From contig JBDTSW010000124.1 in assembly GCA_039930945.1 (NCBI GenBank), forward strand, positions 1-5,004: 5,004 nt of DNA. The letters run 5' to 3'. Made by a program: the position numbers and the translations under genes. Origin of the DNA: JBDTSW01 sp039930945. GTDB lineage: Bacteria > Actinomycetota > Thermoleophilia > Solirubrobacterales > 70-9. The first letter of the stretch is position 1, and each line of letters starts with the position of its first letter. A model generated the notes under the pieces. That model had not been told where the DNA came from. It saw nothing but the letters and a program-made list of their open reading frames with translations, and ran no database searches. Of this stretch, positions 1 through 5,004 are shown one piece after another.

Positions 1-175
1 CGGCGTGCTCGCGGTCGAGGCGGAACGTCTGACTGGCGGTGTTCTTGGAAACGACCCTGCCCTCGAACTGCTTCGCCATCGCCGCCTGGGCGACGGTGAG
101 CATCAGGACGGTGGCCAGGATTGCGAGCGCCGCGCCCGCCCATGCGAGCGGGGTGCGCTTGATTGAGGTGGTCAT
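1..175 (-). CDS. Secreted protein, DUF5666-like, C-terminally cut by window edge
   Basis: Fifty-eight codons are visible before the gene runs off the left edge. The ATG at 175-173 is preceded, five bases upstream, by a strong purine-rich ribosome binding site (188-181), which fixes the start. The N-terminus is a classical export signal: a basic n-region (IKR), a hydrophobic core at about residues 10-30, and an A-M-A motif at 32-34 that suggests signal peptidase cleavage before Lys35. The mature protein begins KQFEGRVVSKN, then has TFRLDRE. This 'x-G-x-V-x-S-x-(10 residues)-F-x-L' opening strand pair is what DUF5666-type small beta-barrel domains look like, but only about 24 mature residues are seen, so the family call is tentative. 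A function cannot be given. The gene is separated from hemL by 146 bases that include a possible terminator, so it is probably its own transcription unit. Confidence 0.7.
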   Translation of the reverse strand, partial: MTTSIKRTPLAWAGAALAILATVLMLTVAQAAMAKQFEGRVVSKNTASQTFRLDREHA

Positions 176-287
176 CTGTGCTCCCCCTGGTGGTGTGACT
201 TCATCGCCGCCCACCATCGAGCACGCGCGACAGCGCCCGCACAGGGGCGGGCAAGGGCCCCGAAAGGGCTAGGCAAGACCTTGGTAA
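176..287 (-). other. Intergenic leader with two small hairpins
   Basis: This stretch lies between the putative hemL terminator and the secreted-protein start. It holds a perfect 6-bp stem (235-240 with 247-252, loop of 6) and a 4-bp stem with a CGAAA-type loop (257-260 with 266-269), which extends by a wobble pair. The hexamer GGCAAG occurs twice in direct orientation, at 250-255 and 272-277, 22 bases apart. I see no convincing -35/-10 pair for the downstream gene and no riboswitch class I can name. High GC makes short stems common by chance, so a function is not claimed. Confidence 0.3.
181..188 (-). promoter_or_regulatory. Ribosome binding site of the secreted-protein gene
   Basis: On the minus strand the sequence AGGGGGAG lies five bases before the ATG at 175. 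It is the main evidence that this short, edge-truncated reading frame is a real gene. Confidence 0.65.
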
Positions 288-323
288 AGGCGACCGGAAG
301 GGCCGCTCTTGTGCGGGTCGCCT
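286..323 (-). terminator. Candidate intrinsic terminator of the hem cluster
   Basis: On the minus strand AGGCGACC (323-316) pairs perfectly with GGTCGCCT (295-288) across a 20-base loop. The second arm runs into a short T stretch (288-286, TTT). The hemL stop codon (324-322) overlaps the first arm. Stem strength and position suit a terminator, but the T-run is only three bases and the loop is large, so it may be weak or act as a 3' end stabiliser. Confidence 0.45.
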
Positions 324-1578
324 AGCCCAGGGCCTCGTCGAAGGCCTCGGCGGCGGCGGCGGCCGTGCGCTCGATCGCGGCGTCGTCGTGGGCAAGCGAG
401 ACGAACCAGGCCTCGTACTGCGAGGCGGGCGGGTAGATCCCACGCTCGAGCATCGCCCGGCAGAAGACGCCGTAGGCATCGTGGTCGCAGGCCGTGGCAG
501 CGGCGAAATCGGCGACCGGCTCGGGGCTGAAGAACGGCGTCACCAGGCCCGGGACCGAGGCCACCTGGACCGGGTGCGATCCGGCCGCCTCGCGCAGCCC
601 CGCGGCCAGGCGGTCGGTCAGGACCCCGAGCCGCTGGTAGGCGGCGGCGTCGAGCTCGCCCAGCGTCGCCAGGCCCGCGGCCACCGCCAGCGGGTTTCCG
701 GAGAGCGTCCCCGCCTGGTAGACGTCGCCGACCGGGGCGACGTTCTCCATCAGCGCGCGCCCGCCCCCGTAGGCGGCCAGCGGCAGGCCGCCGCCGACGA
801 CCTTGCCCATCACCGTCAGGTCGGGACGCACCTGATACAGCGCCTGCGCCCCCCCTCTGGCGACGCGGAAGCCGGTGATCACCTCGTCGAAGACCAACAG
901 CGCGCCCGCCTCGGAGGCCAGCTCGCGCAGGAACTCGAGGAATCCGGGCTCGGGCGCGACGACCCCCATGTTCGCCGCGATCGGCTCGCAGATCACGGCG
1001 GCGACCTGATCTTCGGCGAGGGCGGCGGCGATCGGCTGGCGCTGGTTCCAGGAGACGACGATCGTGTCCCCGGCGGCGGCTCGGGTGACACCCGGGCTGG
1101 CCGGGATCCCCTGCGTGGCGAGCCCCGAGCCGGCGTCGGCGAGCAGGCCGTCGACGTGGCCGTGGTAGGCGCCGGCGAACTTGACCACCTTGTCGCGACC
1201 GGTCACCGCCCGGGCCAGGCGGACCGCGCTCATCGAGGCCTCGGTGCCGGAGTTGACCATCCGCACCATCTCGACGGAGGGGACCCGGTCGCGGATCTCG
1301 GCGGCGAGGTCGACCTCGGCCTCGGTCGGAGCGCCGAAGCTGGTGCCATTCTCGGCCGCCGCGCTGACCGCCGCGACCACGTCGGGGGCAGCGTGGCCGA
1401 GGATCAGCGGGCCCCAGGAGCAGACCCAGTCGACGTAGCGGTGGCCGTCGACGTCGATCAGCTCGAAGCCCTCGCCGCGCTCGATGAAGATCGGGTGGTC
1501 GCGGCCGATCGAGCGCATCGCCCGCACCGGCGAGTTCACCCCGCCGGGCAGCAGCCCCGCCGCCCGCGCGTAGATCAC
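322..1578 (-). CDS. hemL: Glutamate-1-semialdehyde 2,1-aminomutase
   Basis: This PLP enzyme converts glutamate-1-semialdehyde into 5-aminolevulinate in the cytoplasm, the last step of the C5 route into tetrapyrroles. From the GTG start the protein has 418 residues, against about 425-430 for the family. The family opening PGGVNSPVR is at 11-19 and SFGAPTE at 80-86. The phosphate-binding NSGTEA is at 109-114, YHGH at 138-141, and the PLP-ring aspartate is D231 in FDEVITGFR. The Schiff-base lysine is K259 in MGKVVGGGLP. The C-terminal YPPASQYEAWFVSLAH (382-397) fits HemL and argues against the other class III aminotransferases. The start is uncertain. The GTG at 1578 lies 7 bases after the preceding stop but has GGAG directly against it. 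An in-frame CTG at 1599 has GGGAGG nine bases upstream, would add seven residues (total 425), and would restore the SE-x-x-Y stretch seen in relatives. Identity is very secure; the start is not. Confidence 0.96.
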   Translation of the reverse strand: MIYARAAGLLPGGVNSPVRAMRSIGRDHPIFIERGEGFELIDVDGHRYVDWVCSWGPLILGHAAPDVVAAVSAAAENGTSFGAPTEAEVDLAAEIRDRVPSVEMVRMVNSGTEASMSAVRLARAVTGRDKVVKFAGAYHGHVDGLLADAGSGLATQGIPASPGVTRAAAGDTIVVSWNQRQPIAAALAEDQVAAVICEPIAANMGVVAPEPGFLEFLRELASEAGALLVFDEVITGFRVARGGAQALYQVRPDLTVMGKVVGGGLPLAAYGGGRALMENVAPVGDVYQAGTLSGNPLAVAAGLATLGELDAAAYQRLGVLTDRLAAGLREAAGSHPVQVASVPGLVTPFFSPEPVADFAAATACDHDAYGVFCRAMLERGIYPPASQYEAWFVSLAHDDAAIERTAAAAAEAFDEALG

Positions 1579-1585
1579 CTCCGAC

Positions 1586-2674
1586 CTACGAGTGTCCAGT
1601 GTGCTCCGCCTCCCAGGCGGAGTACTCCTCGGTGAAGTAGCGCAGGCGGATCTTCTTGAACTCGGTCGAGGAGTAGAGCACGGCCCGGTCTGTGCCGTGC
1701 AGGCCGTGCTCGGTCGCGATCGAGTCGAGGATCGAGTCGCACTCCTGCTTCGAGCGGCCGTGGGCCATGGTGAAGACCGAGTAGGGCCAGTCCTCATATG
1801 TCGGGCGCTCGTAGCAGTGCGAGATCCCGCGGACGGCGGCCATCTGCGCGCCGGTCTCGAGCACCCGCTCGGGCGCGACCTTCCAGACGCCCATGCCGTT
1901 CGCCGAGAACCCGGCGCGGCGGTGAAAGAGGATCGCCGCCACGCGGCGCAGGATCTTGCGCTCGGTCATGCCCTCCAGGTGCGAGAGGAGCTCCGCGGTC
2001 GTCATCGCGCACTGCGCGGCGGCGGCGTCATAGGGACGATCGACGACCTCCATCGGGCCCTGCAGGGCGCGGATCACGGCGATGTCGGTGTCGTCGTAGG
2101 GCTGCGCGGAGAGCTCGCGCGGGGGCGACGTGTCGACCGCGGCGGCGAGCGCCTCGGTTCCCTTCTCCATCTCCAGGTTCATGTTGATCTTGAACAGCCG
2201 CAGCGTCGGCAGCTCGCGGATCGACTCGGCGCCGGTGAGCCGCTGCAGCACCTCCAGGGTGCCGTCCAGCCCGAGCGCCGAGTCGGGGGGCGTCGCGATC
2301 GTGAACCAGAGGTTGAACTCGTGGGTGCGCAGGTAGTTGTGCGAGACCCCCGGGTGCGAGTTGATGATCTTCGCCGCCCGCTGCGGGTTGTCGGTGTCGA
2401 CCTTGGCGGCGACCAGCATCGAGGAGTAGCCGAGGGCGCGGGTGTCGAAGATCGGGGTGATCTCGCGGATGATCCGATGGTCGAGCAGCCGCTGGGTGCG
2501 CTGCTTCAGCTCGGCGACCCCGAGTCCCGCCTCGGGCGCGACCGCCGTGAACGGCTCCGGCTCGAGCGGGAAGCGCGACTGCAGCAGGTTCATCACCCGC
2601 TTGTCGACGTCGTCGAGCGGGATCGCCGCGCCGTCGCGGCGCGAGCGGACCTTGGGCCGGGCTAGAGCGCCCAC
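1586..2674 (-). CDS. ahbAB: Siroheme decarboxylase, fused AhbA-AhbB type (Lrp/AsnC fold)
   Basis: This is a 362-residue protein made of two homologous Lrp/AsnC-like halves. Half one has a winged-helix segment at about 20-70 and an alpha/beta ligand domain at about 75-165 containing SHNYLRTHEFNLWFTI (111-126). Half two has its helix-turn-helix at about 194-245, then RRVAAILFHRRAGFSANGM (243-261) and SHCYERPTYEDWPYSVFTM (285-303). The H-x-Y-x-R and YxDWPY patterns are those of siroheme decarboxylases (AhbA/AhbB, NirD/L/G/H) rather than amino-acid-responsive Lrp regulators. The family decarboxylates siroheme at two acetate side chains to give 12,18-didecarboxysiroheme, an intermediate to heme via AhbC/AhbD or to heme d1. 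The GTG start at 2674 is chosen because GAAGGAG lies 8 bases upstream and because the next in-frame GTG/ATG would cut into the first helix (LDDVDKRVMNLLQ). It overlaps hemB by 13 bases. A heme-sensing regulatory role is the main alternative. Confidence 0.85.
   Translation of the reverse strand: MGALARPKVRSRRDGAAIPLDDVDKRVMNLLQSRFPLEPEPFTAVAPEAGLGVAELKQRTQRLLDHRIIREITPIFDTRALGYSSMLVAAKVDTDNPQRAAKIINSHPGVSHNYLRTHEFNLWFTIATPPDSALGLDGTLEVLQRLTGAESIRELPTLRLFKINMNLEMEKGTEALAAAVDTSPPRELSAQPYDDTDIAVIRALQGPMEVVDRPYDAAAAQCAMTTAELLSHLEGMTERKILRRVAAILFHRRAGFSANGMGVWKVAPERVLETGAQMAAVRGISHCYERPTYEDWPYSVFTMAHGRSKQECDSILDSIATEHGLHGTDRAVLYSSTEFKKIRLRYFTEEYSAWEAEHTGHS
1597..1614 (-). promoter_or_regulatory. 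Shine-Dalgarno-like stretch and possible CTG start for hemL
   Basis: Within the last codons of the upstream gene the minus strand reads GGGAGGCGGAG (1614-1604), followed four bases later by an in-frame CTG (1599-1597). This purine stretch is much better placed for the CTG than for the GTG at 1578, which would be 25 or more bases away. It either marks a rare CTG start overlapping the upstream stop by 14 bases, or it is a coding coincidence (the codons read WEAE in the upstream protein). Confidence 0.35.
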
Positions 2675-3633
2675 TGGGCGAACTCCTTCGCGTAGTAGCT
2701 GATGATCACGTCGGCTCCGGCGCGGCGGATCGCCAGCAGCGACTCGCTCACGGCCTGCTGCTCGTCGAGCCAGCCGTTGGCCGCGGCGGCCTTCAGCATC
2801 GAGTACTCGCCCGACACCTGGTAGGCGCAGATCGGCACGTCGAAGCGCTCGCGCACCCGCGAGATCAGGTCGAGGTAGGGCCCGGCGGGCTTGACCATCA
2901 CCATGTCGGCGCCCTCGGAGACGTCGAGCTCGACCTCGCGCAGCGCCTCGCGGGCGTTGGCGGGGTCCATCTGGTAGCCGCGGCGATCGCCCTCCGAAGG
3001 CGTCGAGGAGGCCGCCTCGCGGAAGGGCCCGTAGAAGGCGGAGGAGAACTTCGCCGAGTAGGCGAGGATCGCGGTGTTGGGGTGACCCTCCTCGTCGAGC
3101 TGGTGGCGGATCGCGCCGACGCGCCCGTCCATCATGTCGCTGGGCGCGACGATGTCGGCTCCCGCCTCGGCGTGGGAGATCGCGGTGCGGGCGAGCAGCT
3201 CGACGGTGACGTCGTTGTCGACCTCGCCGTCGCGAAGGAAGCCGCAATGGCCGTGCGAGGTGTACTCGCACAGGCAGACGTCGGTGATCACGGTCAGCTC
3301 GGGATGAGCCTCCTTCAGCGCCCGCACGGCCATCTGCACAACGCCCTCGTCGTCGTAGGCGCCCGTGCCCGCCTCATCCTTGGAGGCCGGGATCCCGAAG
3401 AGGATCACGGCGCCCACCCCGCAGGCCTGGATCTCGGTCGCCTCGGCGACCAGCTCGCCGATCGAGAAGCGCTCGACGCCGGGCATCGAGTCGACCTCCT
3501 CGCGCACCTCGGAGCCCGCCACCACGAACAGTGGCTGGACCAGATGCCGCGGCGAAAGCTCGGTCTCCCGCACGAGGTCGCGGAGCGCCTTCGTCCGCCG
3601 CAGGCGCCGCATGCGCGTTGCCGGGAAACTCAC
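2662..3633 (-). CDS. hemB: Delta-aminolevulinic acid dehydratase (porphobilinogen synthase)
   Basis: This cytoplasmic enzyme condenses two 5-aminolevulinate molecules into porphobilinogen, the first pyrrole of heme, siroheme and cobalamin. The 323-residue length matches the family (E. coli about 324). The two Schiff-base lysines are visible: K195 in AYSAKFSSAFYGPFR and K248 in MVMVKPAGPYLD. The metal-site cysteines C120, C122 and C130 in DVCLCEYTSHGHCG mark a zinc-dependent form rather than the Asp-rich magnesium form. Other landmarks are LVQPLFV (31-37), LFGIP (78-82), APSDMMDGRVGAIR (163-176) and YQVSGEYSML (271-280). The GTG start at 3633 has no upstream Shine-Dalgarno, but a -10-like TAGAAT ends seven bases before it, so a leaderless transcript is possible. 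An ATG at codon 8 (3612) is an alternative that would leave the enzyme intact. The next gene overlaps its last 13 bases. Confidence 0.97.
   Translation of the reverse strand: MSFPATRMRRLRRTKALRDLVRETELSPRHLVQPLFVVAGSEVREEVDSMPGVERFSIGELVAEATEIQACGVGAVILFGIPASKDEAGTGAYDDEGVVQMAVRALKEAHPELTVITDVCLCEYTSHGHCGFLRDGEVDNDVTVELLARTAISHAEAGADIVAPSDMMDGRVGAIRHQLDEEGHPNTAILAYSAKFSSAFYGPFREAASSTPSEGDRRGYQMDPANAREALREVELDVSEGADMVMVKPAGPYLDLISRVRERFDVPICAYQVSGEYSMLKAAAANGWLDEQQAVSESLLAIRRAGADVIISYYAKEFAQWAL
2683..2689 (-). promoter_or_regulatory. Ribosome binding site of the siroheme decarboxylase, inside hemB
   Basis: The minus strand reads GAAGGAG, then eight bases, then GTG at 2674-2672. It lies within the hemB codons for K-E near its C-terminus. 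It decides the start: between the hemB stop and the conserved first helix there is no ATG, GTG or TTG in frame, so translation must begin inside hemB. This arrangement implies translational coupling. Confidence 0.75.
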
Positions 3634-3640
3634 GCCACGG

Positions 3641-3646
3641 ATTCTA
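3641..3646 (-). promoter_or_regulatory. Candidate -10 element for hemB (possible leaderless start)
   Basis: TAGAAT on the minus strand (3646-3641) fits the TAnnnT actinobacterial -10 consensus. It is followed by seven bases and then the hemB GTG, so transcription could start at or next to the start codon. No good -35 is seen 16-18 bases further up, where the sequence is all G and C. This fits the lack of any Shine-Dalgarno before hemB but rests on one hexamer. Confidence 0.35.
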
Positions 3647-3647
3647 G

Positions 3648-3670
3648 GGGCGCGCCGCCGGGTGGCGCCC
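3648..3670 (-). terminator. GC-rich hairpin between the permease gene and hemB
   Basis: GGGCGC (3648-3653) pairs perfectly with GCGCCC (3665-3670) over an 11-base loop, about 50 bases after the permease stop and immediately upstream of the hemB -10-like hexamer. There is no T-run, so an intrinsic terminator is doubtful. The stem could equally be a chance product of high GC or part of hemB control. Confidence 0.25.
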
Positions 3671-3721
3671 TGGCGGTCAGTCGCCGGCCGGCTCTCGCCC
3701 AGCGCGGCGTCGAGGCCGCGG

Positions 3722-5004
3722 CTAGGCGAAGCGGCGCAGGGCGACCCGCGCCACCACCCCGTAGGCGACGGTCAGCGCGGCCAGGTGAAGCAGGGGCACG
3801 CCGATGCCCGGGCCCGCCGCGTCGAGGGCGCCCGAGAGCGCGTCGAGCGCGGGGTCGAACGGAAACAGGGCGCGGAAGACCTCGATCACGTGGTACAGGC
3901 CGGCGCCGATCGTCCCCGAGGGCACGAGCGAGAGGAAGGCGATCGGCAGCGAGATCATGAACGCCAGCAGCGAGGAGGCGCGGACTTCGCGGGCGGCCGA
4001 GCCGATCGCGGCGCCGAAGGCGGCGAAGGCGGCGCCGCCGGCGACGATCGCGGCGACGATCGGGCCGAAGCGCCCCCAGTCGATCTCGACGAACAGCGAC
4101 AGTCCGGCCAGCATCAGCAGGGTCACCGCCAGCGAGGCGACCACCCCCAACAGCACCTTCTCCGCGAGCAGCGCCGCCGGCCCGACCAGCCCGCGGGTGA
4201 TCCGCGAGTAGGCGTTCTCCTCGCGCTCGAGCGCGAGCGAGCCGGCGACCAGCAGCACGGTCACGAACATCAGCGTCATCGTCGCCGCGACCGAGATCGC
4301 GAAGGCGTCGAGGCCGGGGGCATCGCCGGAGACGACCTCCTTCTGCACGTCGATCGGCGAGGAGACCGCTCCCAACAGCGGCAGGGCGAAGTCGAGGTTG
4401 TCGCGGGCGAGCTCGGCGAAGCGGATCACCTGCTCGAGCTGGTCGCGGTTGGGATCCGACTTCGGCAGGTCAGCGACGACCTGCCGCAGCACCTCGCCGG
4501 CCTCGCGCAGGCCAAGGATCTCGAGGGTGTCGCCGAGGAGCGGAATCGTGAAGCTGCCCCCCTCGATCAGCACGTTCAGGTAGACGCCGGCCTGCTGGGA
4601 GATACGCTCGGCGATGACCAGGTTGGCCTCGGTGACCAGCGAGCTGATGCGGTCGTCGACGAGCTGGCCCTTGACCGGGTCCTCCTCGTTGACCAGGATC
4701 TCGACCGTCGGCTGCTCGGGGTTGAGTGTGGTCAGCGACTCGAGCTTGTCGACGAGATCGGGCGGCAGGATCAGCGCCCCGAGCACCTCGCCGTCGGTGA
4801 CCATCTGCTCGGCCTGCTCGCGGCTGGAGACGTCGACACACTCGATCCGGTCGCAGAGCTCGGCCTTTGCCTCCTCGCGGGAGAACTCGCCGCCCTTGCT
4901 GCCGAGATCGAACTGGTCGCCGGCCGGGACCTGGTTGTAGAAGGCGACCCGCGGCTTCTCCGGCCCGCGCGAGAGCGCGAACCCGATCAGGATCGCGATC
5001 GCCA
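3722..5004 (-). CDS. ABC-2 type transporter permease, N-terminus cut by window edge
   Basis: The frame is open from the right edge to the TAG at 3724-3722, giving 426 visible residues. The visible protein starts within a first membrane helix (AIAILIGFAL), followed by an outward-facing domain of roughly 220 residues with the cysteine pair C50 and C55. Five more hydrophobic segments follow at about 232-258, 276-304, 312-336, 344-360 and 402-422. One helix, a large soluble domain, then a C-terminal helix bundle is the NatB/YhgE-like ABC-2 exporter layout. The EREENAYSRITRG stretch after the second helix corresponds to the cytosolic coupling segment that contacts the ATPase. No nucleotide-binding motif is present, so a partner ATPase is expected just beyond the right edge. 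The substrate cannot be told from sequence; sodium, drugs and peptides are all known for relatives. An 88-base gap and a possible promoter separate it from hemB, so a shared role in heme metabolism is not implied. Confidence 0.85.
   Translation of the reverse strand, partial: AIAILIGFALSRGPEKPRVAFYNQVPAGDQFDLGSKGGEFSREEAKAELCDRIECVDVSSREQAEQMVTDGEVLGALILPPDLVDKLESLTTLNPEQPTVEILVNEEDPVKGQLVDDRISSLVTEANLVIAERISQQAGVYLNVLIEGGSFTIPLLGDTLEILGLREAGEVLRQVVADLPKSDPNRDQLEQVIRFAELARDNLDFALPLLGAVSSPIDVQKEVVSGDAPGLDAFAISVAATMTLMFVTVLLVAGSLALEREENAYSRITRGLVGPAALLAEKVLLGVVASLAVTLLMLAGLSLFVEIDWGRFGPIVAAIVAGGAAFAAFGAAIGSAAREVRASSLLAFMISLPIAFLSLVPSGTIGAGLYHVIEVFRALFPFDPALDALSGALDAAGPGIGVPLLHLAALTVAYGVVARVALRRFA

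Noticed and set aside
388..1635. Long plus-strand open frame of about 415 codons opposite hemL
   Set aside because: It is the antisense shadow of hemL in GC-rich DNA; it is rich in R, G, D, H and V without any domain, and the opposite strand has unmistakable catalytic motifs.
1579..1797. Extension of hemL upstream to the ATG at 1797
   Set aside because: This part is an out-of-frame reading of the decarboxylase C-terminus (arginine- and serine-rich) and HemL relatives have no such extension.
1592..2665. Plus-strand open frame opposite the siroheme decarboxylase
   Set aside because: Low-complexity R/G/L/V/D composition typical of antisense high-GC frames, and the real gene on the minus strand has clear family motifs.
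1586..2674. Calling the gene an ordinary Lrp/AsnC transcriptional regulator
   Set aside because: Double-length tandem architecture, the HNY/HCYxRP and YxDWPY motifs, and the heme gene neighbours fit siroheme decarboxylase better than an amino-acid-responsive regulator.
2675..3271. Upstream extension of the siroheme decarboxylase frame, which would make a 561-residue protein
   Set aside because: The extra N-terminal part is an arginine-rich out-of-frame reading of hemB. The hemB frame carries the active-site residues, and a good ribosome binding site supports the start at 2674.
3082..3960. Plus-strand open frame across hemB and the permease gene
   Set aside because: It is antisense to two well-supported genes, ends in an arginine-rich low-complexity tail and has no recognisable domain.
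1..5004. CRISPR arrays, insertion sequences, tRNA or rRNA genes, attachment sites
   Set aside because: No regularly spaced repeats, transposase motifs, terminal inverted repeats or cloverleaf-like RNA sequences were seen in the short non-coding parts.

Overview
The window is a high-GC bacterial segment in which every supported gene lies on the minus strand. Codon third positions are mostly G or C, GTG starts are common, and the protein style resembles actinobacteria of the Thermoleophilia (Solirubrobacterales/Gaiellales-like). The taxonomic guess is an inference from sequence style; no rRNA or other marker is present.

Read in the direction of transcription (5004 down to 1), the window begins inside an ABC-2 type permease whose N-terminus is cut by the edge. 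An 88-base gap follows, then a tight tetrapyrrole cluster: hemB (5-aminolevulinate dehydratase), a two-domain Lrp/AsnC-fold protein matching siroheme decarboxylase (AhbA and AhbB halves in one polypeptide), and hemL (glutamate-1-semialdehyde aminomutase). hemB overlaps the decarboxylase gene by 13 bases. The decarboxylase and hemL are separated by 7 bases, or overlap if hemL uses an upstream CTG. The three are almost certainly co-transcribed and translationally coupled. A hairpin that contains the hemL stop codon probably ends the unit. After a 146-base gap with further small hairpins, a short secreted protein (DUF5666-like by its visible start) runs off the left edge.

Taken together, HemL supplies 5-aminolevulinate from the glutamate (C5) route and HemB condenses it to porphobilinogen. 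The middle protein would act much further down, removing two acetate carboxyls from siroheme to give 12,18-didecarboxysiroheme. This makes the cluster a marker for a siroheme-dependent route to heme (or to heme d1) in what looks like a Gram-positive actinobacterium, a lineage usually described as using the coproporphyrin-dependent route. That is the most interesting point of the window. The middle gene is likely to be mislabelled as an Lrp-type regulator in automatic annotation.
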